A DNA stretch of 64,000 nucleotides, taken from positions 2,654,001 through 2,718,000 of the forward strand of contig NZ_CP028918.1 in NCBI RefSeq assembly GCF_003060865.1, in the 5' to 3' direction. Positions 8,499 to 17,438 of this stretch are shown here, one piece after another. A program made the translations under genes and the position numbers. Below the pieces are notes generated by a model. The model had not been told where the DNA came from, searched no databases, and was given only the letters and a program-made list of their open reading frames with translations. The stretch is from Gemmobacter aquarius. Lineage in GTDB: Bacteria; Pseudomonadota; Alphaproteobacteria; Rhodobacterales; Rhodobacteraceae. Positions within the stretch are counted from its first letter, which is position 1. Each line of letters begins with the position of its first letter.

Positions 8499-9218
8499 CT
8501 ACCCGCCGACCAGCGGATCGGATGACACCCGCACCAGCTGCGTCAGGTCCGACAGCCGCTCTCTCTGCCGCCCGTCGGGCGCGAAATTCGCGGGCGACAG
8601 CCAGGCGCGGTAAGCCTCGCGCAGGGCAGGCCAATCCTGATCGGTCATGGCAAACCACGCCGTATCACGGTTGCGCCCCTTGATGATCATGTGCTGGCGG
8701 AACACGCCTTCAAAGGAAAAGCCCAACCGCTGCGCCGCGCAGCGTGACGGCAGGTTCAGCGCGTTGCACTTCCACTCATACCGCCGGTAGCCATTGGAAA
8801 AAGCCCAGTCCATCATCAGGAACATGGCTTCGGTCGCAGCCCGGCTGCGCTGCAAGGCGGGCGAGAAACAGATATTTCCGACCTCGATCACCCCGTGGTC
8901 GGGCGTGATCCGCAAATAGGATGCCACCCCCACCGGATGCGCCGCGCCCTGCTCGTAGATCGCCCAGAACACCGGATCCTTGCCCGCCACGGCCTCCTTG
9001 GCCCAGCGGATATAGGCGGGCGCCGAATGGAACGGTCCGTTCGGCATGTAATCCCAAAGCGCATCATGCCCGTCAAACGCGGCAAACAGGTCGGCCGCAT
9101 GGGCCTCGGGGTCCAGCCGCACCAGCCGCGCATAGCGCCCGTCCATCGGCGTCTCGGTCGGCCATGCCGCAGGCATCCAGCCCGCCACCTCTGGCCCCAG
9201 ATTACGCGCAACCCCCAT
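8499..9218 (-). CDS. GNAT family N-acetyltransferase (RimJ/RimL-like)
   Basis: A 239-aa acetyltransferase of the RimJ/RimL branch. The core shows VGVASYLRI followed by GVIEVGNICFSP, then QRSRAATEAMFLMM, where the acetyl-CoA pyrophosphate loop lies. NLPSRCAAQRLGFSFEG is the conserved C-terminal beta-bulge. Likely substrates are amino groups of small molecules or proteins; it cannot be made more specific. The ATG at 9218 is preferred over one 20 codons upstream because family similarity begins after it. It appears monocistronic. Confidence 0.85.
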   Translation of the reverse strand: MGVARNLGPEVAGWMPAAWPTETPMDGRYARLVRLDPEAHAADLFAAFDGHDALWDYMPNGPFHSAPAYIRWAKEAVAGKDPVFWAIYEQGAAHPVGVASYLRITPDHGVIEVGNICFSPALQRSRAATEAMFLMMDWAFSNGYRRYEWKCNALNLPSRCAAQRLGFSFEGVFRQHMIIKGRNRDTAWFAMTDQDWPALREAYRAWLSPANFAPDGRQRERLSDLTQLVRVSSDPLVGG

Positions 9219-9405
9219 GTCCCGACACTCCCGCCCGATTATGCGCTGACTATGCCCCGCCCGCAGCACTTGCTGCAAGCAGTTGCAGTTTCATAATGCC
9301 AACCGCAGGGATGGCACGTGGCCAAAGCCACGGGCCGCGCACGACCCGCCCCCCGGGTCGTGCGCCAAGGCGCCCGTCCCGCGGGTCGCGCGCGCCCCTA
9401 ACGAC

Positions 9406-9444
9406 GACGCCTCGAAACGCTCCCCCGGAGCCTTTCGAGGCGTC
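9406..9444 (-). terminator. Strong hairpin downstream of aspS
   Basis: A perfect 12-bp stem (GACGCCTCGAAA at 9406-9417 with its complement at 9433-9444) encloses a loop that can itself pair. It lies 78 bp beyond the aspS stop within the 303-bp gap 9219-9521. It has no long T-run, so factor-assisted termination or mRNA 3'-end protection is possible. The rest of the gap holds only GC-rich palindromic patches such as ACGACCCGCC and its echo near 9340-9390. Confidence 0.55.
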
Positions 9445-9521
9445 TCATCTTCCCGCAAAGAGACGTCATCCCCGCCCAAGCGGGCGTATCCGGCGCGCCG
9501 CTGCGCCAGATCACCGACCGC

Positions 9522-11303
9522 TTACTGATCCTTCGGCACCACGCGCAGGCGCAACTCGCGCAACTGCTCGTTCAACGGCTCCGATGGCGCGCCCATCAGC
9601 AGGTCTTCCGCCCGCTGGTTCATCGGGAACATGATAACCTCGCGGATGTTCTGCTCGTCCGCCAGCAGCATCACTGCCCGGTCGATCCCCATGGCACAGC
9701 CCCCGTGCGGAGGCGCGCCATACTTGAACGCCTTGACCATCCCGCCAAACCGCTTGTCGACCTCGGAATTCGGATAGCCGGCAAGTTCAAAGGCCCGATA
9801 CATGATCTCGGGCTTGTGGTTGCGGATACCCCCCGAAATCAGCTCGTATCCGTTGCAGGCCAGATCATACTGATAGGCATAGACCGCCAAGGGGTCGCCC
9901 ATCAGCGCCTCCATCCCGCCCTGCGGCATGGAAAACGGGTTGTGCGAAAAGTCGATCTTGCCCTCGTCGGTCTTCTCGAACATCGGGAAATCGACGATCC
10001 ACGCAAAGCGGAACGTATCCGTCTCGCACAGCCCCAACTCCCGCCCGATCTCGTTGCGCGCCCGCCCTGCCACGCTCTCGAACTGCTCCGGCTTCCCGCC
10101 AAGGAAGAACGCCGCATCCCCCAGCCCCAGCCCAAGCTGCGCCCTGATCGCTTCCGTCCGCTCCGGCCCGATGTTCTTGGCCAGCGGTCCGGCGGCTTCC
10201 ATCCCCGACCCGTCCTCGGCCTCGCGCCAGAAGATGTATCCCATCCCCGGCAGGCCCTCTTTCTGGGCAAAGGCATTCATCCGGTCGCAGAACTTGCGGC
10301 TGCCCCCCGTGGGGGCCGGAATGGCCCGCACCTCGGTGCCTTCGTTCTCCAGCAATTTCGCGAACACCGCAAAACCCGACCCGCGGAAATGCTCGGACAC
10401 GATCTGCATCTTCAAAGGGTTACGCAAATCCGGCTTGTCGCTGCCATACCACAGCAGCGAATCCCGATAGGCGATGCGCGGCCAGACCGCGTCCACCTTC
10501 CGGCCTGCCCCGAACTCCTCGAACACACCCTGAATCACGGGCTGCACGGCGGCGAACACATCCTCCTGCTCGACGAAACTCATCTCGACATCGAGCTGGT
10601 AGAAATCGGTAGGGCTGCGGTCCGCCCGCGGGTCTTCGTCGCGGAAACAGGGCGCGATCTGGAAATAGCGGTCGAACCCCGCCACCATGATCAACTGCTT
10701 GAACTGCTGCGGCGCCTGCGGCAGCGCATAGAACTTGCCCGGATGCAGACGGCTCGGCACCAGAAAGTCCCGCGCCCCTTCCGGAGAAGACGCCGTGATG
10801 ATCGGCGTCTGGAATTCGGTAAACCCCTGATCCCACATCCGGTTACGCAACGACCGCACCACGTTCGACCGCAGCATCATGTTGCGATGCAGCTTTTCCC
10901 GCCGCAGATCGAGGAAGCGATAGGTCAACCGCGTCTCTTCGGGATAATCCACCTCGCCGAACACCGGCATCGGCAATTCTTCCGAAGCGCCCAGCACCGT
11001 CAGCCCCGTGGCGTATACCTCGACCTCGCCCGTCGGAATCTTGGGGTTCACCAGCGCCGCATCCCGCGCCTTCACCCGCCCGTCGATCCGCACCACCCAT
11101 TCGGCCCGCACCTTGTCGATCTCGGCAAAGGCCGGGCTGTCGCTGTCTGCCAGCACCTGCGTGATCCCGTAATGGTCGCGCAAATCGATGAACAGCACGC
11201 CCCCATGGTCACGCACACGGTGCACCCAGCCCGACAGACGGACCTCCTGCCCGACATGCGAGGTGTTGAGTTCGGCGCAAGTATGGCTGCGATAGGCGTG
11301 CAT
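9522..11303 (-). CDS. aspS: Aspartyl-tRNA synthetase
   Basis: Class II aminoacyl-tRNA synthetase of 593 aa charging tRNA-Asp (possibly also tRNA-Asn). The N-terminal OB-fold anticodon-binding domain includes [20 protein letters not shown]. Then come motif 2 ([19 protein letters not shown]), the bacterial-type GAD insertion, and motif 3 near the C-terminus ([14 protein letters not shown]). The ATG at 11303 ([12 protein letters not shown]) is preceded by AAGGGGAC and matches family starts, so the 15-codon longer reading was rejected. Essential housekeeping gene. Confidence 0.98.
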   Translation of the reverse strand: MHAYRSHTCAELNTSHVGQEVRLSGWVHRVRDHGGVLFIDLRDHYGITQVLADSDSPAFAEIDKVRAEWVVRIDGRVKARDAALVNPKIPTGEVEVYATGLTVLGASEELPMPVFGEVDYPEETRLTYRFLDLRREKLHRNMMLRSNVVRSLRNRMWDQGFTEFQTPIITASSPEGARDFLVPSRLHPGKFYALPQAPQQFKQLIMVAGFDRYFQIAPCFRDEDPRADRSPTDFYQLDVEMSFVEQEDVFAAVQPVIQGVFEEFGAGRKVDAVWPRIAYRDSLLWYGSDKPDLRNPLKMQIVSEHFRGSGFAVFAKLLENEGTEVRAIPAPTGGSRKFCDRMNAFAQKEGLPGMGYIFWREAEDGSGMEAAGPLAKNIGPERTEAIRAQLGLGLGDAAFFLGGKPEQFESVAGRARNEIGRELGLCETDTFRFAWIVDFPMFEKTDEGKIDFSHNPFSMPQGGMEALMGDPLAVYAYQYDLACNGYELISGGIRNHKPEIMYRAFELAGYPNSEVDKRFGGMVKAFKYGAPPHGGCAMGIDRAVMLLADEQNIREVIMFPMNQRAEDLLMGAPSEPLNEQLRELRLRVVPKDQ

Positions 11304-11605
11304 AGGTGTCCCCTTCACGAGGCGAAAACGAGATTTCCGCCGATACACCCCTTGGAACGGACGAAGTCAAGCCACGACACCACTCAAGGCCCAACCGCAT
11401 CTCGCATGTGCACCCCGCATTTTCTGTCCTCAAATATCCTGAGGGGGGGGTCTCGGGGGGCGCAAAGCCCCCCGCGTCCGCTCAAGGCGCGCTCCGGCCC
11501 GCCGTGCGAAAACGCACAGCGTCCGCGCAGCCACGCCGGATTTGCAGATTTCCGCACCCGCCCCATATAGTCACCAACGCCCCGCAGGCCAAAGGACCAC
11601 GCCCC
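11304..11605. other. Divergent intergenic region with dispersed repeat
   Basis: This 302-bp spacer lies between the divergent aspS and MhqO-like genes. It contains one dispersed-repeat copy in reverse orientation (CTCAAATATCCTGAGG near 11431, then G-rich and GGGGGGCGCAAAGCCCCCC at 11455-11473, which is a strong hairpin). Promoters for both genes must be here, but no convincing -35/-10 pair was seen. Confidence 0.5.
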
Positions 11606-12514
11606 ATGCCCACCATTCCCGGCATCCACCACGTCACCGCCATCACCGGCCCCGCTCAGGCCAATGTCAGCTTCTACACAGGCGTGCTGAAACAGCGCCT
11701 CGTCAAAAAGACCGTGAACTTCGACGACCCCGGCACCTATCACCTTTACTACGGCGATGCCGCAGGCAGCCCCGGCACCATCCTGACCTTCTTCCCCTTC
11801 GCAGGCGCAGAAGCCGGCCACGCAGGCCCCGGCATGGCCTCCGCCTATGCCTACGCCGTGCCCGCCGCCCAATTCGCCGTGCTGCAAGACGACCTCGCCG
11901 CCCGCGCCCTGCACCCGCAGCTCTCCACCCGCTTCGGCGCGCGCGTGCTGACCGTGAAAGACCCCGACGGCGCCCCCGTCGAACTGATCGAGGATGCCTC
12001 CGCCCCCGACATGCACGGCTTCCACTCCGTCACCCTCTGGGAACGCGACCCCGATGCCACCGCACGGCTTTTGACCGAGGCTTTCGGCTACACCGCCACA
12101 GGCACCGAACGCACCCCCGCAGGCGAACGCCTCAGGCTCACAGCCGCAGGCTCCGAACGCGGGCGCATCATCGACATCTTCCGCAGCGATGTTCCGGTCG
12201 TCCCGCAACCGGGCGCAGGCACGATCCACCACATCGCCTTCCGCGCCGAAACACAGGCCGATCAGGACGAATGGATCGAAAAACTCCGCACCTTCGGCCA
12301 CCGCACCACGCCGGTGATCGACCGGCAGTATTTCAACGCGATCTACTTCCGCGAACCGGGCGGCGTACTGTTTGAAATCGCCACCGACCCGCCGGGCTTC
12401 GCAGTCGACGAATCGCCCGAAACGCTGGGTCAGGCGCTGAAACTGCCCGCCCAATACGAACCGATGCGCGCCCGCATCGAAGCCGCCCTGCCGCCGCTCA
12501 AGGTGCCGGCATGA
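11606..12514 (+). CDS. Ring-cleaving dioxygenase/glyoxalase-fold protein (MhqO-like)
   Basis: A 302-aa protein with two tandem vicinal-oxygen-chelate modules. IHHVTAITG at residues 6-14 and GFHSVTLWE near 135 start the two halves, and GTIHHIAFRA near 205-214 with FEIATDPPGF near 265 supply the likely metal ligands. Close to the B. subtilis MhqO/YkcA family implicated in quinone and catechol resistance. The ATG at 11606 is used because the family begins exactly there. The next gene, an MhqD-like hydrolase, overlaps by 4 nt, reproducing the mhqO-mhqD pairing. Confidence 0.85.
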   Translation: MPTIPGIHHVTAITGPAQANVSFYTGVLKQRLVKKTVNFDDPGTYHLYYGDAAGSPGTILTFFPFAGAEAGHAGPGMASAYAYAVPAAQFAVLQDDLAARALHPQLSTRFGARVLTVKDPDGAPVELIEDASAPDMHGFHSVTLWERDPDATARLLTEAFGYTATGTERTPAGERLRLTAAGSERGRIIDIFRSDVPVVPQPGAGTIHHIAFRAETQADQDEWIEKLRTFGHRTTPVIDRQYFNAIYFREPGGVLFEIATDPPGFAVDESPETLGQALKLPAQYEPMRARIEAALPPLKVPA

Positions 12515-13149
12515 AGCGCGCAGGCCCCGAAACCGGCGCCACCACCGGCATCGTCCTCTTGCACGGACGCGGCGGCTCGGCAGATGATATCCTGGGCCTT
12601 CTCGCTCATGCCGACGTGCCAAGGGTCGCAGCCATAGCGCCCGAGGCCGAAGGCCGCTCGTGGTGGCCCACCGGTTTCCTCGCGCCCGCGGCGCACATGG
12701 CCCCCCATGTCGACCGCGCCCTTGCCGCCGTAACGCAAGCCATCGCCACGCTGGAAGCCGAAGGCATCGCCCGCGACCGCATCTGGCTTGCAGGCTTCAG
12801 CCAGGGCGCCTGCCTCGCCTGCGAAGCCTACGCGCGACTGGGCGAAGGCCTCGCAGGCCTCATCGCCTTTTCGGGTGGCCTGATCGGTACGGGCGATGCG
12901 ACGGGCGGCCCAAGCGAAGCCCTCTACGGCCACAGCCCCAAACGCTTCGACTACACAGGCCAGCGCGATGGCAAGGTCTGGCTCTCGGTTCACGAACAAG
13001 ACCCCCATATCCCCCAACAGCGCGTCCGCGAAACCGCCAACACCTTCACCGCCCTTGGCGCCCGCGTGCAAACCCGCATCCACCCCGGCGCGGGCCACGG
13101 GTTGATGCAAGACGACCTCGCCGCCCTGCAAAGCCACCTCTCCCGCTGA
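12511..13149 (+). CDS. Phospholipase/carboxylesterase family alpha/beta hydrolase (MhqD-like)
   Basis: A 212-aa serine hydrolase. LLHGRGGSADD near residues 16-26 forms the oxyanion region, and GFSQGA near 95-100 carries the nucleophile Ser97. An acid lies in HEQDPHIP, and the catalytic His in HPGAGHGL near 192-199. Resembles MhqD, the putative partner of MhqO in quinone detoxification. Overlap ATGA with the upstream gene shows coupling. A very large inverted repeat begins at its stop codon and ends at the stop of the convergent gene. Confidence 0.85.
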   Translation: MKRAGPETGATTGIVLLHGRGGSADDILGLLAHADVPRVAAIAPEAEGRSWWPTGFLAPAAHMAPHVDRALAAVTQAIATLEAEGIARDRIWLAGFSQGACLACEAYARLGEGLAGLIAFSGGLIGTGDATGGPSEALYGHSPKRFDYTGQRDGKVWLSVHEQDPHIPQQRVRETANTFTALGARVQTRIHPGAGHGLMQDDLAALQSHLSR

Positions 13150-13425
13150 CCAAACGGAGCGGCGTGCCGCCGCAAGCCATCTGTCTCGCTGACGCTCGGC
13201 TGAGGGGGCGTTCCGCCCCCAACGGGCCGCGCAAAGGGCGCGTCCCTCCCCCCTGAGGATATTTGAGCGAGCGTGAAAGCACAAAATCGTCGTTTTCACG
13301 CTCGCTCAAATATCCTGCAGGGGGAGTCGCGGGAACCGCGACGGGGGCTGCACAAGCCCCCTTCTTCGTCCGAGCCTCAGCGAGACAAAAGGCTTGTGGC
13401 GGAACGCCGCTCCGCTTGGTCAGGG
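13148..13425. repeat. Approximately 275-bp near-perfect inverted repeat between convergent genes
   Basis: The sequence after the MhqD-like stop (CCAAACGGAGCGGCGTGCCG, then CTGTCTCGCTGACGCTCGG) reappears in reverse complement at 13375-13425, just before the stop of the facing gene. Inner parts of both arms carry the dispersed repeat core (GAGGATATTTGAGCGAGCGT at 13254 and its inverse near 13300). The whole forms one long cruciform-capable palindrome centred near 13286, serving as a shared bidirectional terminator. Confidence 0.85.
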
Positions 13426-14058
13426 GGTCCAGCGGGCAGGGATCAGGCCGCGCAGCGCGTTGCCGACCCAAAGCCTGACACGGGGCAAGTCAGTCGCCAT
13501 AAGCACTTCTTCCGGCACTGCCATTTCCTCTCTCAGCACCCCCGGCAACACGCCACAGGACAAAGGCGGAGTCCGCATCCCCTGCCCCCGGTCGAAAAAG
13601 ACCGTCGTGATGCTGCCGTCGCAAACCTCGCCGCGTTCGTTCAGAAGCACCACCTCGTCCAGCCCTTCGGACAAGGCGGCGCGGGCCGCGTCATAGGCCG
13701 CGCGGCAGGTGGATTTCACCGTCAGCCACGGATCATTCGAACGCAGTCGCTCGCTTGCCAGACCGACCCGCCATTCCGCCTTGGCGGCAGGCAGGGGCGC
13801 AGCGGTCACCTCGACCGCGCCATCCGCGCCGAGCGTCAGGCGCACCCGCAAGGCTTCGGTCCCGACCGCCGTCGCAAGCGCCCCCGTCACTGCCCCCGCG
13901 TTGCAAGGATAGCCCAGCGCCTCCGCCCCGCGTTCCAGCCGCGCCAGATGCAGCGGCAGGCGGGGGAAGCCCGCGCCGTCCCAGAGCAGCGTCTCGATCA
14001 GCCTGACGCCTGCGTCAGCCCCTCTGCGTAGCGCGCTTTCCACAGCGCCTCCTCCCAT
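13420..14058 (-). CDS. Class IV aminotransferase, 4-amino-4-deoxychorismate lyase-like
   Basis: A PLP fold-type IV protein of about 212 aa. Hallmarks are the lysine in WLTVKSTCRAAYD (residues about 110-123), EVVLLNERGEVCDGSITTVFF with the E...G...N/S-T motif, and GVLPGVLREEM near 168-178. The likely role is to release pyruvate from aminodeoxychorismate, giving 4-aminobenzoate for folate. It follows pabB and overlaps its 3' end by about 60 bp, which supports that role. The ATG at 14058 is the first start; a GTG at 14043 is also possible. Branched-chain or D-amino acid aminotransferase activity is less likely at this length. Confidence 0.8.
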   Translation of the reverse strand: MGGGAVESALRRGADAGVRLIETLLWDGAGFPRLPLHLARLERGAEALGYPCNAGAVTGALATAVGTEALRVRLTLGADGAVEVTAAPLPAAKAEWRVGLASERLRSNDPWLTVKSTCRAAYDAARAALSEGLDEVVLLNERGEVCDGSITTVFFDRGQGMRTPPLSCGVLPGVLREEMAVPEEVLMATDLPRVRLWVGNALRGLIPARWTP

Positions 14059-15152
14059 TCGCCGTCTGCCGTGCTGTCATGCACCACACCCCCGCCGACA
14101 TTCAGCCGCACCGCCCCGTCAGCGCCAAGCGACAACGTGCGGATCGCCACGTTGAAGGCCGCATCCCCTGCCGGAGACATCCAGCCCATCGCCCCGCAAT
14201 AGGCCCCCCGCTCGCCGCGCTCGACCTCGCGGATGATCTCCATCGCCCTGATCTTGGGCGCACCCGTCACCGACCCGCAGGGAAACAGCGCTGCCATCAG
14301 CTCCGCCAGCCCGGCCTCGCCGCGCAGCCGCCCCGTCACGGTCGACGACATCTGATGCACCGTCGAGAACGCCTCGACAGCATATAATTCCGGCACCTTG
14401 ACCGATCCCACCTCGGAAATCCGCGCGATATCGTTGCGCAGCAAGTCCACGATCATCAGGTTCTCCGCCTGGGCCTTGTCGCTTGCGCGCAATTCAAAAG
14501 CCAGCGCCGCATCGCGCGCAGGATCGGCATCGCGCGGCGCGGTCCCCTTCATGGGCCGCGCCACGATCACCCCGTCCGTCAGCCGGAAGAACAATTCGGG
14601 CGAGCGCGAAATCACCACCGGCCCCGCGCCCAGATCGCAGAACATGCCGTAACCCACGGTCTGGCGCGCCCTCAGCGCCCCGTAAAGCCCGAGCGGCGTG
14701 CCCGCCTCAAGCCGGGCCGACATCGGAAAGGTCAGGTTGATCTGGTAGCAATCGCCCGCAGCGATATAGTCGGCCACCTGCCGGAACGCCGCACCGTAAG
14801 CCTTGCGCGACACCAGCGGCCGCAAGCGCGAAAGCCGCGCCCCGTGCCCCTCGGCGTCCGCCTGCGCCAGCACCACCGCCGCATCGCGGGGGGCGTCGAA
14901 CACCCCCAGCGCCACCAGCGGCCCGCGCCTGCGCCCCGGCATCAACCGCCGCAGCCGCGGCTCGAGCGCATAGCCCGCCTCATAGGCGACATAGCCCGCC
15001 AGCCAGCCCCCCGCCCGCCGCGCCGCTTCGGCCCGCTCCAGCGCAGGCCGCACGTCGCGCGCACGCCAGGCCACCACCACCTCGCGCGGGGCAGCAAACA
15101 GGGCGGGAACGCCCCCCGGACCGTGCTCGCACAGAATCAACGCAGTCTCCAC
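13998..15152 (-). CDS. pabB: Aminodeoxychorismate synthase component I
   Basis: Converts chorismate and glutamine-derived ammonia to 4-amino-4-deoxychorismate for folate synthesis. The chorismate-binding core shows DCYQINLTF, SPELFF, PMKGTAPRD, LMIVDLLRNDI, the GSVTGAPK motif and NVGGGVVHDS. Lysine in PMKGT, where anthranilate synthases have alanine, marks it as PabB. The start is uncertain. The frame is open to 15353, but the upstream Arg/Gly-rich part looks non-coding, and GTG at 15152 (VETALILCEHGPGG) gives a normal 384-aa length. The lyase-like gene follows in an overlapping operon. Confidence 0.92.
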   Translation of the reverse strand: METALILCEHGPGGVPALFAAPREVVVAWRARDVRPALERAEAARRAGGWLAGYVAYEAGYALEPRLRRLMPGRRRGPLVALGVFDAPRDAAVVLAQADAEGHGARLSRLRPLVSRKAYGAAFRQVADYIAAGDCYQINLTFPMSARLEAGTPLGLYGALRARQTVGYGMFCDLGAGPVVISRSPELFFRLTDGVIVARPMKGTAPRDADPARDAALAFELRASDKAQAENLMIVDLLRNDIARISEVGSVKVPELYAVEAFSTVHQMSSTVTGRLRGEAGLAELMAALFPCGSVTGAPKIRAMEIIREVERGERGAYCGAMGWMSPAGDAAFNVAIRTLSLGADGAVRLNVGGGVVHDSTADGEWEEALWKARYAEGLTQASG

Positions 15153-15302
15153 TTGACCGGCAGGGCGGCGTGGCCCGCGGCCCGCCCGCAGCCTGCCCCT
15201 CGCCTCAGGCGGCGCAGATAGCACGCCCCCCCGCACAGGAACAGTCCAACCGCGACCATTTGCCATGCCAAGCCGCCCGCCTACCCGCCCGCCAACCCGC
15301 TG

Positions 15303-15314
15303 ATGCGATCGCAT
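15303..15314. promoter_or_regulatory. Perfect 12-bp palindrome in the pabB/permease divergent region
   Basis: ATGCGATCGCAT lies in the 371-bp gap between the divergent pabB and permease genes, so it could be an operator for either. The gap also holds a small hairpin (CTGCC with GGCAG near 15320-15334). No clear promoter hexamers were found in the gap. Confidence 0.35.
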
Positions 15315-15523
15315 ACGCTGCCTGCCGATCCGGCAGAAACCGCGTTTCCCCAAGGTTTTTCCGCATTATCCGCCCTGTCGGGCTGAAAAGATCGTTTCAC
15401 CGCTTGCCGGATCGGGAATTCAAGAGCCAATATCGCCCCTGCGAAAGGCGGGAAAAACCCGCTCCGCTGAATCGGCCCGACCGGACACCGGTCGACGCAT
15501 CCGAAACAACAACGGGGACAAAG

Positions 15524-17113
15524 ATGGCATCGGACAATTACACCGACCACGAAAAACACGAGGACATGAAGGTCCTTCACGGCATGGGCTACGCGCAGGA
15601 ACTGTCGCGCTCGATGTCGAAATTCTCGAACTTCGCGATTTCCTTCTCGATCATCTGCATCCTGTCGGGCGGGATCAACTCCTTCGCCCAGGCCATCTCG
15701 TCCGTCGGCGGCGCGGGTGCTGGCATCGGCTGGATCGTCGGCTGCCTTTTGTCGGGCATGTTCGCCCTCGCCATGGCGCAAATCGCCTCGGCCTTCCCCA
15801 CGGCGGGGGGCCTGTATCACTGGGCCTCGATCCTCGGCAACCGCTTCTGGGGCTGGCTGACCGCATGGCTCAACCTTCTGGGCCTCATCACCGTGCTTGG
15901 CGCCATCAACATCGGCACCGCATACTTCTTCCAGGGCACCTTCGGCGCGCTGTTCGGCACCACGGGCGCTGACGGCGCGATCACGCCCTGGCCCAGCTCG
16001 GACATGGAGATCGTGGTCTTCGTCGCGATCATCACCATCGTGCAAGCGGTGTTCAACCATATCGGGATCAAGGCCACCACCTTCCTGACCGACGTGTCGG
16101 GCTACCTGATCTTCGCCACCACCGCCGTCCTGGTTCTGGCCTGCCTCTATTTCGCGCCCGCACTCGACCTGTCGCGCCTGTGGACATTCACCAACTTCTC
16201 GGGTGACGCGGGCGGCGGCGTCTTCCCGCAATCCGACAGCATGGGCTACCTGTTCCTGCTGTGCCTTCTGCTTCCGGTCTACACGATCACCGGCTACGAC
16301 GCCTCGGCCCATACATCGGAAGAAACCAAGAACGCCGCCGTCTCGGTGCCCAAGGGCATCGTCAACGCGGTCTTCTGGTCGTCGCTCGTCGGCTGGATCA
16401 TGATCTGCTCGATCACGCTGGCCATTCCCGACCTGCCCACGGCAGCCGGTCAGGGCTTCATGATGTTCTTCAACACCATGGATGCCGTCTTGCCCGCAAG
16501 CCTCAAGCTGGTGATCTACTTCTTCATCCTGATCGCCCAGCTGATCTGCGGCCTTGCCACCGTGACCTCGGCGAGCCGGATGCTGTTCGCCTTCTCGCGT
16601 GACAACGGAATGCCTGTCGGCTCCAAGGCGCTCGCCACCGTTTCGGCCAAGTTCCGCACGCCCGTCACCGCGATCTGGACCGCCACGGTGCTGTGCATCC
16701 TCTACGTGCTTCTGGCCATGTCGATCAAGGTCGGCGAAACCTCGATCTACGTGATCGTGGTGAACTCGACGCTGATCTTCCTGTTCCTGTCGTTCACCGT
16801 TCCGCTGGTCGCGGGCTTCTTCGCCTACGGCACCGCCAAATGGCCGAACCCCGGCCCGTGGAGCATGGGCGAAGGCGTCTACAAACTGGTCACCGTCCTC
16901 GCCGTCGTCGGCATGGGCGTGATCTTGTTCATCGCCGTCGCCCCGCCGAACGAGCGTGTGCTCTACGTCGTCCTCGGCTTCCTCGCTTTGGCGATGGTAC
17001 TTTGGTTCGCGGTCGAAAACCGCCGCTTCGAAGGCCCGCCGACCGGCGAGAAGATTGCCGCCCGCAAGGCAGCAATCGCCGCAGCCGAGGCGGCCGTGGG
17101 CGAAAAGGCCTGA
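15524..17113 (+). CDS. APC-family amino acid permease
   Basis: A 529-aa inner-membrane transporter with about 12 hydrophobic helices. The N-terminal FAISFSIICILSGGINSFAQ and the unwound-helix motif near GYDASAHTSEETKNAA match the amino-acid/GABA permease group of the APC superfamily. Substrate is probably an amino acid or GABA-like amine. A basic Ala/Lys-rich tail is cytosolic. Start at ATG 15524, preceded by GGGGAC. It appears monocistronic with its own terminator. Confidence 0.88.
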   Translation: MASDNYTDHEKHEDMKVLHGMGYAQELSRSMSKFSNFAISFSIICILSGGINSFAQAISSVGGAGAGIGWIVGCLLSGMFALAMAQIASAFPTAGGLYHWASILGNRFWGWLTAWLNLLGLITVLGAINIGTAYFFQGTFGALFGTTGADGAITPWPSSDMEIVVFVAIITIVQAVFNHIGIKATTFLTDVSGYLIFATTAVLVLACLYFAPALDLSRLWTFTNFSGDAGGGVFPQSDSMGYLFLLCLLLPVYTITGYDASAHTSEETKNAAVSVPKGIVNAVFWSSLVGWIMICSITLAIPDLPTAAGQGFMMFFNTMDAVLPASLKLVIYFFILIAQLICGLATVTSASRMLFAFSRDNGMPVGSKALATVSAKFRTPVTAIWTATVLCILYVLLAMSIKVGETSIYVIVVNSTLIFLFLSFTVPLVAGFFAYGTAKWPNPGPWSMGEGVYKLVTVLAVVGMGVILFIAVAPPNERVLYVVLGFLALAMVLWFAVENRRFEGPPTGEKIAARKAAIAAAEAAVGEKA

Positions 17114-17132
17114 CGAAAGCCTGTCGTGCAAC

Positions 17133-17163
17133 AAGGGGCCGGGGGGAAACCTCCGGCCCTTTC
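17133..17163 (+). terminator. Terminator of the amino acid permease gene
   Basis: A 10-bp G+C stem (GGGCCGGGGG with its complement, one G-U pair) closed by a GAAA tetraloop and followed by CTTTCC lies 20 bp after the permease stop. Confidence 0.7.
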
Positions 17164-17173
17164 CACACCGTGC

Positions 17174-17281
17174 CGGAATTTGACGCAAATTCCGCGCCGG
17201 TTTTTGACGCAAAAACCGTGCCCCACCGCTGCGCCCCGGAAAATGCGTCATTTTCCGCCGCGATTTCTGCGTCAGAAATCG
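17174..17281. repeat. Second array of four constant-loop hairpins
   Basis: In the 325-bp gap before carB are four perfect 7-bp stem-loops: 17174-17194 (stem CGGAATT), 17198-17218 (CGGTTTT), 17237-17257 (CGGAAAA) and 17261-17281 (CGATTTC). The first two have loop TGACGCA and the last two TGCGTCA, the same layout as the array before ecm. Two stems are shared between arrays with the loop inverted. No T-tracts follow. Function unknown. From 17282 to 17438 nothing further was recognised. Confidence 0.85.
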
Positions 17282-17438
17282 CCGCCCGACCCCAAGACCC
17301 AAGGCCGCACAGGGGCACCCGCCCGCACAATCCCTTGCGCCCTGCCCGACACTCCCCTAAACCCCCGTCAATTTGCAGATTGGTCGAATCCACCACCCGC
17401 CGCACATTGCAGCGGGCTGGCACATGCGGGACAGAAAA

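Noticed and set aside
8323..8613. A gene with Leu-Cys-His-Arg repeats
   Set aside because: The repeat is a 12-bp tandem array read by chance; the frame then overlaps the acetyltransferase gene antisense.
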